Below, piece after piece: positions 25,920 through 39,191 of a stretch of 64,000 nt of DNA. A program made the translations under genes and the position numbers. This stretch comes from Thunnus maccoyii. Taxonomy: Eukaryota; Chordata; Actinopteri; Scombriformes; Scombridae. The stretch is taken from positions 15,697,111-15,761,110 of the forward strand of contig NC_056552.1 of assembly GCF_910596095.1 (NCBI RefSeq), in the 5' to 3' direction. Under the pieces are notes generated by a model. It saw only the letters and a list, made by a program, of their open reading frames with translations, made no database searches and was not told the origin of the DNA. Every line of letters starts with the position of its first letter. Position 1 is the stretch's first letter.

Positions 25920-27220
25920 GTTGTCATGCTGTGCAAAATGTGGTTATACCTGGCTTCTTTGGGCTTTTAGCACACACAATCATCATTGCATCAAATCCCA
26001 AACAGAAAGCAATACACAAGAGGTTAAAAAAAGAGGAAAAGCACAGCTTTTGTTGGTAAAAGTAATTTGCTGTTGAAATGCGAATAGAGCCCATTAAACC
26101 ACCACACAGATTGAGGAAATAATTACACTCTATGTTGGTAGATAGACATTATTGAAAAGAGATGCTGACAGATGTTGCTGAATAAATGTCTCAACATAAC
26201 TGATAATGCTAAAGAAAACTAATCTGATAGAGAGTGAGGTGATTTCTACAGTCTTGGGCCCACATGATTGTACATTAAACTGAAAGGAGATAATGAAATG
26301 ACATGGAAAAAACTAAGTTGAACATTTCTACAGGGACCTGCAATTTATACGTCCTACAAATTGATAACAAATTAAAAGGAGGAATGACCTTGATTCTTCC
26401 AAAAGATGCTTGTTCTCCACTCAATTATGTTTTTCCTTTAATTTGCCATCCATACTATAATAATAATCAATATGAATGTAGTTTTACTCTGCTTCACAAC
26501 ATGACCATGTCCAATTGTAACGATTTTTTCAATAAGTAAAACACAAAATTGCGAAACATTTCTATGTTGGTATTAGTATTAATATTTTGATGTCAGAGAC
26601 ACTTATTGGTGAATATGTCATCTTCAGTTTATAACCTTCATTTCTAACAGGGAGATCTATGGGATTGGAGCACACAAACAGAATTAACTGAAGTTGGCTG
26701 GGTTCATGACTGCATGTGTGTGGAGGAGCAGAAAGCATTGATACTTTGGATGTGCTCAGAGCCTCAAACATACTCCATTATGCAGCCCATGATCAGGGGA
26801 TGCGTGTGAGCTTCAAAGCTATTTATGTGCATCAGATGGGAATTCAGGGTCATTACATTGAGCAAAAGTGAAGAAAAAATTTTTGAACCGATTTGTGGAT
26901 TGTGGAAAGTAAATAGATAGTAGAATAAGAGAGAAAAGATTACGATAAATAGTATTTTACAGTTTGCACAGGACAGAAATAACATGATTTTGTTGTGTTG
27001 GAAAGACAAAACTACTTCACTTTATTTAATGATCAAATATATTATTCTCTTCCCCTAGAGAAGTTGTCATTGGAAAGCAAAAATTGTGGACATGCTTTGT
27101 AAAATTTTTAGTCAGCTTCTATCTCGTATTTGGAAAATGCAAAATGCAAAAAAGAGTTTTTTTTGTTTTTTTTTAAAGCTTTGTTGTAAATTGTTTATAA
27201 ACGAAGCACTGTTTTCTTTT

Positions 27221-27251
<31 letters not shown>

Positions 27252-27460
27252 GGGGGATTTTGCTGTTTGTTTGTTTATGGCCTGGGGTGGGGGGGATTAT
27301 GATGAAATGTGTGGACTGCATTGCTTATAGTATCTACAGTTTGATGAAATGGAAAATAATAATAGTAATGAAAAATATATTGCAGAAATGATTTTTTCAT
27401 AACAGTAGGTGGGAGTATTACCACCACATTGCATGGATAAACACACGAAGAAGAAGCTCT
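25920..27460. other. Intergenic stretch without recognised genes
   Basis: AT-rich DNA between apobr and the next gene. The only clear structure is a GT run merging into a pure G run at 27221-27256. Open frames here (for example 26303-26539 and 27086-27391) are short and low-complexity, without domain signs. Confidence 0.6.
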
Positions 27461-27468
27461 CAGCTGTG

Positions 27469-27516
27469 ATTGGTTGGAATTTTCTATCCAATGAGTGAAG
27501 AGAGCTGACATTCAAA
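27469..27516 (+). promoter_or_regulatory. CCAAT/CCAAT/CHR-like promoter of the 1,020-residue protein gene
   Basis: ATTGG (an inverted CCAAT box) at 27469-27473, CCAAT at 27488-27492, and TTCAAA (the complement of the CHR core TTTGAA) at 27511-27516, followed by a GC-rich AACGGCGC stretch. NF-Y-bound CCAAT boxes with a CHR are the known pattern of G2/M genes regulated by DREAM and MuvB. The box spacing here is shorter than the usual 30-odd bases. A noncoding first exon ends at the donor after 27680. Confidence 0.45.
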
Positions 27517-28441
27517 CTAGAACGGCGCTTTGGAGGTGGCGATAGTATGACTTTTCTTGAGGTTATTTTGGCATTTAGTTAACAATAGAGGATGTATCTT
27601 TAATTCAACAGAGCCTGAACTCTAAAAAAGCCCGATATAACATAACACAAACCTCCACCAAGCAGTGCCAGTTTGGACGGGTAAGTCAGTGTCAGTGTAC
27701 CAAACTAGCATTGGAAAAGAGTTAGCAACGTAAGTGACATTGCAGCGAAATGTTTTAATAAGTTTAAATTTCCTTTTCTTTAACCTTTCCAGTCAACGTT
27801 GGTTAATTATATTTTTAAACTCCCATGGTGTGTAATGTTGTTCCGTATTGTGTATGTTACCTAGGCCGTCTGCGACACCTCGTTGCTTGCTAAAGTTTAT
27901 GTTTTCGACCCAACAAAACTCAGTGATGTTAGCTACTGTTAATTAACGTTAGTCAAACAGCCAATATACGCAACGGTCTGTTAATGGTTTTAGTTCATAA
28001 TATACTGAAAGTGCTTAATGTCATGACGTGGTTAGAGGTCATCAGTTGGCTTTATTTTATGATTAGAAACGGTTCGTGTTTTGATTTGTCTACTTGTACC
28101 CGCTTGGCATTTTTATAAAGTAGTCCATACATAAAAATGGTAAACAGTAGCGTCAGTTTATGCTTCAAATGCCACTGACATAATACAGTGCTAAAAATAT
28201 TTTAATCTCAGAGCTGGCAACAAATATGACATATTGGACCAATGTAAGTTTACATGATCTAGTAATGTAAGAGTAAAGATGTTTTGCATTAATGAAATCA
28301 TTTCATTCACAGGCTGCAGGCACTGAGAATCTGAGAAAATCTGAACAAATATTTGCCAAGGAGTCTGAGTATTGTGCCCTGTCTCAAAAAAAACAAGACA
28401 CTCCGGTTTATTTTGTGTGAAAGCACAAGAAATAGTCTAGC

Positions 28442-31400
28442 ATGGCCGAAAAGGCAACAGCGCAGACCTCGTGTATTCAGGAAAGTCATGAGGCCGACGA
28501 ATGCCTTGAAAATATTCCACCCGGAGCCACCGCTGCAGCTCGGACTTCGAAACCCAAGGTCCAAGGAGGAGATGTGGAAGGATATTCCTCTGCACAACCA
28601 AGTAGAGAAAACAAGCCTCTCTCTGACATGTGTACCTTTGCAACTCCAGCAAGAAACAAGGGTGGAGTCCAGGCAAATTCACAGATCACTGGTCTTACAC
28701 CGACTTTAAAATACTTTTATGATATATATAAATTGAATGAAAAACATATTGGCATGAAATGTCCATCTCCAGAACCTTTAAAACACGGAAACAATCCTCG
28801 TCAGACTGTGCCTTTTTTTCCCTTTGGCAACACCACAGCAAATTGTCAAAAAACAACCAGAAGTGCCACCCAACATCCTGACTCAGATTTCTCCAGTAGC
28901 CATTCTGGGCGGTCAGTTGGTGACACACACCCTCGTGTGCAATGGCTGGATGAGGAATACTTCCCAGAAATTACTCTCCTTGATGTTACATGTGATTCCA
29001 CAATGGAGCTGACTAGTAATGGACTAGCTTTTCCTGACGGTGTGTCTGTGACACCAGTATCTGCAAGGGAGTTGGTCAGGAGGCCAGAGCAGGTTGCTGA
29101 TATGAATCCAAACTCTAAGACGAGTTCTACTTTAACCCCAAAGATTGAGATAAGTTCAGTGCTGTTGTCAGGAGGGGAATTATCCTCCTTGGAGGTCACT
29201 CAGGATATTTCACCAGTGGATAGTTTGAAAAACAACAAACTGTCCTCAGAGCTCAGTGTACAAATCATGGCAGAGACTAGCAGATTGGACAAGATTCAAA
29301 TTTCAACTGAAGAGTTGTCAAGCACTCTTAATGGCAATGTCACCCACACCATAAGCTCATTTAGTGAACAATCTGACAAGTGTGCAGAGGGAAACACGGT
29401 GAAAGCTTGCTTGGAAGTAACTCGGGATATTTCTATGGAAAGTGTTTTGGAAAACAGCAGGCCTTCACTGGAGCTCAGTGGAAAAGACATGGCAAGGATT
29501 CAAACACCGATTGAGGACACACTCACTACCCATCCTGCTAATGTTACTCATGACATAAACTCCTCTCGTGACATGTCTGCTCAGTGTGCTGCGTCACAGT
29601 TCTCAACTTCAGGTATGCAGTGTAACACCAGTTCAAAGCTTGTCTCGTCTGAGCTTCCTGTTGAACCTGTTGAGACCACTGATCCTGTGGAAGCTAACAA
29701 TGAAGAGCTGCTCACCAGCCATGATGCTGAACTAACCAGCAAGGTGGCACAGCCACTCTTAAAAACAACTGGATCTGTGAACAGCACGTTTACCACTCTC
29801 CAGCCCTCCCAGCTGAGCACCTCCACCGATTTAAACACTTCTGCTCAAATGTCCTGCCTTCAGAATAAAACATTGGATCTTCCCCCATCAAATGTTAGCA
29901 GTCCCACAGTGGAGAGTGAGGCGACAGGTCAGGCATGTTCAGTCCCTAAAAACACAGCTGAACCTTCCTTTGATATGAGCCAGGATTGCGCAGCTGTAAA
30001 GGCAAGCAGTTCGAGTGATGTTCAGAATGCCACTTTTGATAGGCATTCTCTTCAAAAATCCAGTGGTAATACCATTTTAGGGGAAGCTGGTGCGGCAAGC
30101 TTTTCCCTCCAGAACAACACTTTCGACAGTAAACCTCTTCCTAAACAGAATGGCACAATAATTTTGTCAGAAACTAGCTCAAGTGACGGTCACCAGAACA
30201 CTTTAGATAAGCCCTCTCCTCCCGAGGTCTGTAATGCAACCACTAGTCCAAAGGACAACAAGTCTGAAGTCCACTCTCCTGAACTGTCAAAACATAGTGG
30301 GACACCAGCTGGTACAGACACTAATGCCAAGATGGATGACCCTCCTGAGAGCACCTTTGAAGCTAATCCTGCAGCAGAGGTAGCCTCTGGAGCTGGTCAA
30401 TGTGAGACCAAGGATGATTCCTCATCAGGTCTTCCTATGGCAGATGGATTTTCTGACTCTTTGGGTCATCAAAGCATGCATATGGACAACAACAAAGCAA
30501 ACACATTCAATTTGGATGACACCCTAGATTTGAAGTCAGACTATTTGATTACTTCAACCCCAATGACTAACTGCAAAACTGTCAACTTGAACATTGAACG
30601 AGATGAGGGCAAAACAATAGCGGCACAGAAAAAACTGTATGGTCCCAGTAAGCCATTTGGTCAGGTGCCGCCAGACGTGCCATCGAACATTGTGTGTGAC
30701 CGAAAGACATTCTTGACACAGCCTGCCGCTAAATCCCTATTGCCGTCCTCGAAAACATCGCAGCTGTTGAAATACAAGCCAGCCTCCATACTTCCAGGAC
30801 GGTTTGAGCTATCAGGTCTGCCCATGACGAGACAAAGAACTAAAGTTGAAGCTTCAAGAAATGCAGCTGCTCCTAATGCACCCCAGCAGGTAGGATTGAA
30901 ATGTTTCCTCTTTTCTCTATCTTCTGAGTGTAATGTTCAGAGTATCTGCTAGTTAATGACATAGATTAAATTAACTCTAACCTTTGTAACTGACACAAGT
31001 TTTGCCTGAATCTATTGATAACGGCCTATATGTGACCTCATCTGTTTTTGTGTATTTAAGACCACAGGAATATCAAGCTCCTACAACTTACGTGCTGCAA
31101 CAACAGGTAGGCAGTGTGTGTTCTTGTTTTTAGAAAAGGGTTGGTAGATTGTGAGGGGAATTGTAAGCATCAGTACACTCTATGAACTAAAGTTAAAAAT
31201 TAGTTTCATGTAATATTTTTATACAAAGGTTTTAGTTTTGTTTTATTTTACTGAATTTTTTCTGTTCTTAGCTAAAATTAAGACTGAAGTTAAGTATAAT
31301 GCTGTGTGCGCATAGTATCCACAATACACACAGTCTTGTCTTCCCTCTGTATGAACATTAGAATCCAAGCTGCCCAATTCTGGCTTGCGGAAAACGCAGT

Positions 31401-34198
31401 TGAGTGGCATACCGTCAGGCATCCAGAGATTTGCACCAGGTCTCAGGCCGCCATCAGCAAGAAGCAACGCCCCAGCTTCCTCAAATATTGACAAACTACG
31501 TGGACCTACAGGTACATACACAGTCAGACTTTATGTTTTGACTGTTAACTCTGGTCTTTAGTTGCAAATATGAAAAATAAATCTGACAATACAGAGTTCA
31601 AATTGGGTCTGGCTGTATGTATGTGTGATATTTATATGTAATTGTCTTTTTGAACCCTGATAATAATCATGAAATGGAAAAGAAACAGCTAGCAAAACAC
31701 CTTGAGAGTACTGTTGTGTAGCTACATCACCGTTTGTTTACCTGTCTTCTAGTAATATATTATGGTTATTTTGTGAAAAGATTAAAATATTAGTGATTTT
31801 ACCTTTTTTAACTACAAATGGTTCAAATGAGGACTAAAGATGTTCCATCTTCACCTTGAAAAAAAATCTGATGTAATCTATTTTCAGTTTAAATATGACT
31901 AAAAAATGTTTATGCTAAGCTAACTGGCTGTATCTTCATGTTTAACAGACATATCAGGATATTGATCTTTTCATGTAACTCGTTAAAAAAAAAAAAATCA
32001 AATAAATGCTTTAATGAGGACTGGGAGCCCATGTGATCTGTTGTCTGCACTGTGGAATTAATCACTGATTAGACTGTCTTGTCCGGCATGCATACTAATT
32101 GAATTGAATATATTGTATCTGCTTTCTTTCTTTCTTTTTTCTTTTGTTAAACACACAAACAGCTACTAACCCTGTGATGAAGACTTCACAAACAAAGAAG
32201 CACCTCTTAACCAGAGGTGAAACTCTGCCAACAGCGAAGAAGAAGAAGCTGGGTAAATACTGAGCTTTTTTTTTACCCCCAAACACTGCAAAGGAACACT
32301 GTAATCATTCAGATTGGTTGTTGCCATTGGGCTTTTCTTTTGTTTCTTTTTAAGATGTCTGTGGTTATAATATCCACAAAAGCTAACTGATGACACCTTC
32401 AACCAAAACTGTACAAAACCTATTGTAATTGTGTTCAAAATTTGGACTTTTCTAAGCTCATTAAATAGAGATGACTTACCTATTCTTGCACCTTACAGCT
32501 GAAAATGTCCTCAGGCTCTTTATCTCATCCTTTCAGATGCTCCCTTGTCGTCTGGTTGTGTTGAAGCCTCAACATCTGTGTGTAACGTTGCAAACACAGC
32601 CAAAACCCTGAAACTGCCTACAACCGGTCAGAGAGCTTTGACATCTAACATCCAAAGAGATGGTAGGTTTGGATTTTATAATATTATTTTGTGATGCCAA
32701 AATGTACTTTCTATGCCACTGGAGGGATTTATGGGTCCAGTGAATTCAGTAACATTGACTTTCTGACTTTTCCGATCCTGCAGTGCCAGCCAGCACAGCT
32801 GAAAAGTCAACCTCTTGTGATGCTCCTAGTCGAAACAAAAGCCTGAAACAGCCTGCAACTAGCCAGAGAGCTACACTAGCTAAAGCCCAGGGCCATGGTA
32901 AGTTGGGAGTGCTGAGACGCCAAAATGGACAGCTGTAATAGGACTTTTATGGTAGGCTCCATGTACAGGCTGACTATCTGCATTTTAAGATCTTGTAGTT
33001 AGGTGTCCATCTTTAGGTTTGGTGAAAGCTGGTTACATTTTTTTTTCCTGAATTAGAGCTCTTTCTTGCTGATATTTAATTTAATCAAACATGTTTTATT
33101 TAGCAGCCATTTTACAAGCCATCACAATGTTCAGTGATGGCTCAAGATGTTAAAGTACAGTCCTTGATCCGAATCTAAACAAGAGTAGTCCTGCTTTCAC
33201 TGCTGCAAATTCTTTTGAGACAAGGACTAACTATAAACAACAACTAAATAAAGGGTTTTCATGTTTTCTGATGCTACAAAACTCTTGTTTACATCAGTTT
33301 TGCTTGTCTGTGTTAGAGTGACACAAACATAACATACTCTATATGGCAGTGTCATTTATTTAAATTATGGTAAGATGAACACATCTGAGTCAAACTGCTA
33401 CAGTATGACACAGTAGAGACCAGTTTAAGATTTAAGATTAAAATAAATTCTGTGGATAATTACAACTGACCAGCATCGCCATCCATGACCACATAGGAAG
33501 CAGCATTATACTTATGATAGGGAAGTTATAAATCTGGTAGTTGCCCATGTTAACCCAAGTCGGATGTACAGTAAATGGGAAAAAAAAGTAATATTTATTT
33601 GTCCTCAGTAATGCGATAAATAAAATTGTATTGCAGGTTGTGCCAACTGCATCGTGCTTGAACAGCAAATACAGAGACTGAAAGAAGGTATGACTCGTTC
33701 CTATGGATTCATCTTATTTATTGCAAATTATTTGGAAACATGCTGCAATGATCTGGCTTTGAAAAGAATATCATCTGTTCTGTACCACTCATCAAATAGT
33801 TACCTCAGTAATGAGTACATAGGGGAATAGTTGGGCTCTGAATGAAAGAATTGGAGGTGTTTACTATAAACTCATGTTTTAGTTGGATTATTAGGTCAGA
33901 GTAATGTTGTATAATGTCTTTCCTAACAATTGTTATGTAATATTGTTTAACATATCAACAGGGATACAGCAGTTTGGCTATGAAGGCAATGTTGCTATAG
34001 CTTGAATCCAGAGTAATTTAACATTGTAAAACAATTCAACCATATTCTAAAAATCACCACCTTTTTCACCTTATGTCAAGATCCTAGTGTAGATTCATTT
34101 TGTTGCAAGCTTAAATATTTTAAATCTTTATTAATGCATTTTCCCTTTTTTATTTTCCAGAGCTGCTAAAGCACACTAAACAAGAAGAAGAAGGCTGA
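28442..34198 (+). CDS. Unrecognised Ser/Thr-rich protein with a short C-terminal CxxC/coiled coil
   Basis: Exons 28442-30889 (coding part; the exon begins at 28313), 31061-31106, 31362-31511, 32163-32252, 32537-32662, 32784-32897, 33637-33687 and 34161-34198 join in frame to 1,020 residues. A noncoding exon ends at 27680. The first 816 residues are low-complexity, with LTPTLKYFYDIYKLNEK near residue 90 and degenerate internal repeats (LEVTQDIS and LEVTRDIS; NVTHTISS and NVTHDINSS; NATFDRHSLQ and NNTFDSKPLP). The later exons are basic (KHLLTRGETLPTAKKKKL; FAPGLRPPSARSNAPASS), and the end is CANCIVLEQQIQRLKEELLK, a short helix with a CxxC. There is no signal peptide or membrane segment. A basic, Ser/Pro-rich tail plus the CHR-type promoter suggests a mitotic microtubule or chromatin protein, but that is inference and I could not match a named family. 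Confidence 0.8.
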
Positions 34199-34275
34199 TG
34201 TTAATTATTATATAATCCAAGGAAGAATTTTCAATCCCGGGGTGAATATTTTTATTTATTTTATGATTTTTCATT

Positions 34276-34281
34276 AATAAA
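34276..34281 (+). terminator. Polyadenylation signal of the 1,020-residue protein gene
   Basis: AATAAA 78 bases after the stop codon at 34196-34198. Confidence 0.7.
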
Positions 34282-34669
34282 AATCTTAATTTGTTTTTCA
34301 CTTGTCAATGGATGATATTAAAATGCTAATATGTTACACTGATTTACTGATTGAAGTCAGTTTTTTAACATGATGTACTATGTTTTGTTATGAGGTTCTT
34401 CAGAAAAGAATACTGGCTGTTGTAATTTGGTCCAATGTTATGCACCCATTTAAAGATTTTATCATATGTCTCAAAAGGCACACAATAAATGAAAAATGGA
34501 TGATCTTGTATACTGAATTCAATATGATGCCCAGTGGAAAATGGGATAGGGGGAAACCCTCACAAGCCCAATTATTGATTGAACCACAAATACCTTACAA
34601 TGCTTTAAAAATGTTTCACAGGTTTATGTATTAGTGTCATGTGGAATTATCACTTTGTTATGTTATATG

Positions 34670-34785
34670 TGCATGTATACATGTCCAGGGACAACAGTTA
34701 GAAAAAAAGCATTGTGCTATATCTGGTGCAATACAGTTATTGTACACTGTCCCTGTTTTAAATTAACCAATAAATTAAAATGAAA
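34670..34785 (+). mobile_element. LINE 3'-tail fragment
   Basis: ATGTCCAGGGACAACAG, then TCTGGTGCAATACAG and CACTGTCCCTGTTTTAAATT ending in AATAAATTAAAA, resembles the 3' end of a common fish LINE family as I remember it. It abuts the apobr-derived fragment on its left. Confidence 0.4.
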
Positions 34786-34787
34786 TG

Positions 34788-35260
34788 AGTTACGCTGAAG
34801 ACACAGGTAGCTCAATCATTGGATGTCCAGATGTGATCAGTGAAGAAATCCTTTACTTATAGATACATTTTCTGCGTTGTCAGCAGACTATTGGCACAAA
34901 ACAACAGGAACAACAAATGGATGCTGAAATAGAGCCATCAGATGAGGATTTCACACGCAGTTAGAGAAGGAAAAAGAGCAGCTGAACAGAAATATCTTCA
35001 ACAGCAGAGTTGGCTTCTTTTGACTGATCTCTTGGTGAATGGGGAACACAAAACTGAATGAAACTCAGCTATCGAAATCAGCAAGCACCAAGTTAATATG
35101 TACAACATTAAACATTATACTGCTATTACTGCTGCTTTCTGGTACTGCTGTTGGGAGAAGCCTTGCAACATTTAACTGTTCTTGGATATAATGACAATAA
35201 AGATCATTCATTCAACAGTTCATTTGTCATTTCAAGGCATAGATGACATGTTGGCTAGTA
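34788..35260 (+). pseudogene. Decayed copy of part of the apobr acidic exon
   Basis: 34788-35092 parallels apobr exon 2 from 24016 to about 24355, and 35226-35260 resumes at about 24367-24402 (TTTCAAGGCA(C/T)AGATGACATG). By eye the first 80 bases are about 85% identical. The copy has lost blocks, contains in-frame stops (for example at CTTTACTTATAG) and has no splice sites. About 120 bases at 35093-35215, ending GACAATAAAGATCATTCATTC, look like a later retroposon-tail insertion. It sits about 10 kb downstream of its source, beyond an unrelated gene. Because it covers only the inside of one exon, it cannot be told from sequence whether it arose by DNA duplication or by reverse transcription. 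Confidence 0.85.
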
Positions 35261-35261
35261 G

Positions 35262-36585
35262 TGATTTAAAAGATGTCACTGATCCTGCAAGCCTTAGATT
35301 CTCGGGCAGGGAGTTCCAGAGCTGAGGGGCCCTGACTGCAAAAGCCTGGTCACCTTTAGTCTTAAACTGAGACTTAGGAACAGCCAACATAGCCCTGCCT
35401 GAGGATCTGAGGCCACGCTCTGGCTCATATGGGAGCAATGTAGCTGGGAGCTGAACCATGAAGTGCTTTAAATGTGATCAGTAAAATCTTAAAATGAATC
35501 CTAAAACTTACTGGTGACCTAAAGGCTAAAACAGGGCTGATGTGATCTTGTCTTCTAGTATTTGTTAAAAGCTCAGCAGCTGCACTTTGTACCCGCTGAA
35601 GGTGTGAGATCATTTTTTTGGCTTAACCCTGAATACAATGAATTACAGTAAAATAACTGATATGAAATAAAAGCATCTAGAGATTAGACCAAGAAAGAAA
35701 AGACCTGATTTTTGAGATGCTCCTTAATTGATAAAAACATGATTGAACAACGATTGTAATTTGTTTTTCAAATTAAAGGTCACTGTTAAATATTACACCC
35801 AGGTTTCTGGCTGCAGGTTTGATATTTGTAGACAAGGATTGTAGACAAGTGCCAACCCACTTTTGAAGGCCATCCTATAGGATAGAGTGATCACAGTGTT
35901 AAATGCAGAGCTCAAATCAAGAAGAATTAATCACCAATCAATCACCAGCATCAGCCGTAAGTAAAAGGGTGTTTGTCACTTTGATGAGAGCAGTTTTGGA
36001 ACTATGATGTGCATGGAAACCTGACTGAAATTTGTCAAAAATGTCATAATTATTCATAAAAGAAATCAACTGAGTGGACATTCTTCTCTTAAACTTTTGA
36101 TAAAAATGGTAATTTAGGGTCTAAAAATGGGTCTAAAATTTTTTTAAATTGGTAGGATCAAGGTTAGGTTTCTTGAGCAGTGGGTGCACTGCTGCATGCT
36201 TAAGGCAAGAGGGAACACAGCTGGTGAACAGAGAGCTATTTACAATAGATAAAATAATGGGACCAACACTGTTAAAAACCTCTGAGAAATCTGGCAGGCA
36301 TAAGATCTGAAGGACTCGATGAAGGCTTTAATTTGACCTTAATGACCTTAATTGTGTCCTTTAAAGTGTACAATGAAAGGGCCTCAAAGTTATGGCACAA
36401 GGCAGAGGGGTTCCAGTGTGGAGAAGAAGGGTCACTGGTGGCATGACCAATCTAGAGTTTTATTTAATTTATTTTGTTTGTGAAGAGGGATAAAAATTGC
36501 TCACAGATCATGGGGGTGGCTACAGTTTGTTGGCTAGGAGGATTAATTACGGATTCAATGGTTTGAAAAGAATTCTGGGGTTATG
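35262..36585 (-). mobile_element. L2-type LINE, ORF2 remnant
   Basis: The minus strand encodes the C-terminal part of an L2-type reverse transcriptase: HLQRVQSAAAELLTNTRRQDH (35613-35545) and, further on, LRSSGRAMLAVP and APQLWNSLPENLR (35459-35250). Upstream, in broken frames, DLSSAFNTV-like and LLKKPNLDP-like stretches (about 35880-36200) recall reverse transcriptase core motifs. The 3' end cuts into the apobr-derived fragment and the other side abuts repeat copy B. Confidence 0.8.
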
Positions 36586-36589
36586 ACGG

Positions 36590-37795
36590 TTTCCCTCTGT
36601 GCTATGCTTTGCTTTAGGTAGAAACAAAAGTGAGACTTAAAGGGGGTTAAAACAGGTGATTTATGTCTTCCATTTCCCTGTTTGTGTTTGGTACTTAGTA
36701 TTCACACGCACACTGACAAATTCTCTCATTTTCTCTACCCTACGGTAAAATGTTCAACAATTTGCATTCAAGAACAGGTTAAATAAACTGATACTGTTTA
36801 CAGATTACATCTTTAACGTCTGAAAATCTTTTTGTCATACCTCAGTTAAAACTGACGTAAAGAAGTAATGAGACTAACAAGGTGGGGCATCTGTAGCAAG
36901 GAGAGTCATTGGCTTGAATGTAACTTAAACAATTTAACCTCAGCTAACCTCGTCAGTTGGGCTGATACAGTTTCCAAGCTGTATTATTTACTTCACTTTA
37001 ACCATTTCAATAATTACACTCAAATTAAGAATGATCTGAAAATGACATAGACATTTGTCTAAAATTTTGATATGAACAGGAAGCAATAGTATTGGGGAGT
37101 GCTTTGGGTTGACTGTAAAAAAAACAGTTATATTCATTTACAATGTTGTGTACATACATTTACAGTATACATACAATATTTGAGGAATGTGTTTCCCTTT
37201 AAGATGTGTAATAGAGAGAGGTGGATGCTGGTTGTTGTTAGTTTACCAGGTATTTCAGGTTAGTAGCCAACACAGTTATGACAAAAGGAGTAGAGCAGGA
37301 AGTGAGTGTGTGTAAAAGGTATTACTCATATTGCAAGTATGAATGTGTTTATACAGTCACATGGTGGCGACTCAGCTCACTTTTGAGGTCAAAAAGCAAG
37401 TTCCCTTAATGTAAACCATTACATTTTAGGGTGAAGACCTGATTCAACGTTAAGGACGTGGGATTAGGTTAATGTTAGGGTTCAGCAAGAAGTGGTTGGG
37501 GTTGGTGTAAGTCTGCAGGAAATTAATGTAAGTCAATGTAGTGTATTTGAAGTGATGAAAACACATGGGTGTTGCAATCTGGGTGAAGAACTGTCTTGTT
37601 CAAGAGGACATTTACAGATTGGCAGGTTAATCAAACCTCAGATGTTCTGCTCACACTAGAACTATTCATGATGCAAAGAACAACATTTTCAGTCCAAAGA
37701 TGAATAACCTCAATCCAAAAGAAAACCAAAGGATGCATTCAACCTACAGTATGTCCTGCCATCTGCTACTGTAAACATGGTGGTTAATGATATGG
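36590..37795. repeat. Dispersed repeat of unknown class, copy B (inverted relative to copy A)
   Basis: The reverse complement of this block matches 5390-6958, with high similarity over 37380-37790 and 36590-36710 and somewhat less between. About 360 bases shorter than copy A. No terminal repeats or coding capacity recognised. Confidence 0.7.
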
Positions 37796-37799
37796 TCAG

Positions 37800-39191
37800 G
37801 CATTTAAGCAGTGTTAGTTTGATATAATCAAATAGAATTATCTTTATCCAAAGAAAGAAATTCATTAGTCAGAGGTTCACAAAAACACACAGACGCAATA
37901 CAAAATTACATAAAGTAAAACAACAGAGACAATTCTTAAAAGCAACAATACCAAAAATTGAATAATAAAATAATAAATTAAAATGCATGACAATAAAACT
38001 TACACATATTCACCAGTCACAAACGGTGCAATAATGCAGATAGCCATCATTACAGACGGCACAAGAATGAGAAGAATGTTTAACAGGAAAGCTGCATCTT
38101 ATAGTAAAAACTGTTACCAACTGTTTCTTACCAAAGAGAATAAAGAACAGAATAACTATTGGCTGGTTATGTAAGACAATAAAGAAAGCCATGCACGAAT
38201 TCTGTTCATTCCACTTTTTCAATGTTTGTTTTTCATCAAATGTATAGAATCTGCTGGAGTCAGTAATAAATCCAACAAAAGGCCTGCTGTGCATTGGTAT
38301 CTAGAAATAAAGATTTTACAATTTCATGCAGACAGATTAATGGCTATTTTGAGACATCACAGTACATGGGGGCTTTAGTGGACTGGGTTGGTTAACATGA
38401 TGCCTCAGGTATCAAGAAAAACAGGTTTGGAGAGGGAGTGGTAATGGTAGTGGTTTATTAACAGAGCATGTGTCATGGGACATACAGTAAAGCAACACTC
38501 TGCACTTGGTGAAGGAAAAAAGCTGGTGACAGAACAGTATGGCACTCTGGACTGCATGGACACTCTTGATGTATACAGTCCTAACTGGGCAGGGTGAGCC
38601 TTTACACTGAATCTGTTAGGTACACCTGTACAATCTATCGCAAACCAACACATTAGCCCTGCAATAAATCCTCTGTTTTCAAGCTTTTAGTTTCTGTGTT
38701 GGAGCTGTTGATTCAATGTTATGGTCATTTTTGAGGAAGTGGTTAGTGGCGGTGTTGCTCTAGACTGTAATATGTTGAAATGTCTGTCTAACATTTTTCT
38801 TTCCTTTTATAACAGTACAGAATATAAGAAACACCTCTAAATATGATGTGAATATAAGCTTTATGAAGCTTATTGAATGGCAGGTGTATTTTACAATTAC
38901 ATATATGTGTGTATTTATGTATTTATATATAAAACTGGAAAACATTAGATTCCCCCTGTTTTCTAAAATGGTTAAATTAGATTATACTATTTTATTATAC
39001 AAATTTAACAGCTACATTAATTTCGGAGGCTTTTCTTTGACTATTCTATTTTGTAGAAATTTGAACCTATATATCAAGAGATATCTTTATCATTCATTTT
39101 TTTTACAGGAGATTGCCCATCTTCCCCTCTTTATTGATTTATTAAATATGAAAACTGAGAATAACATATTTTTAAAAAAATGGTTAAAGTA

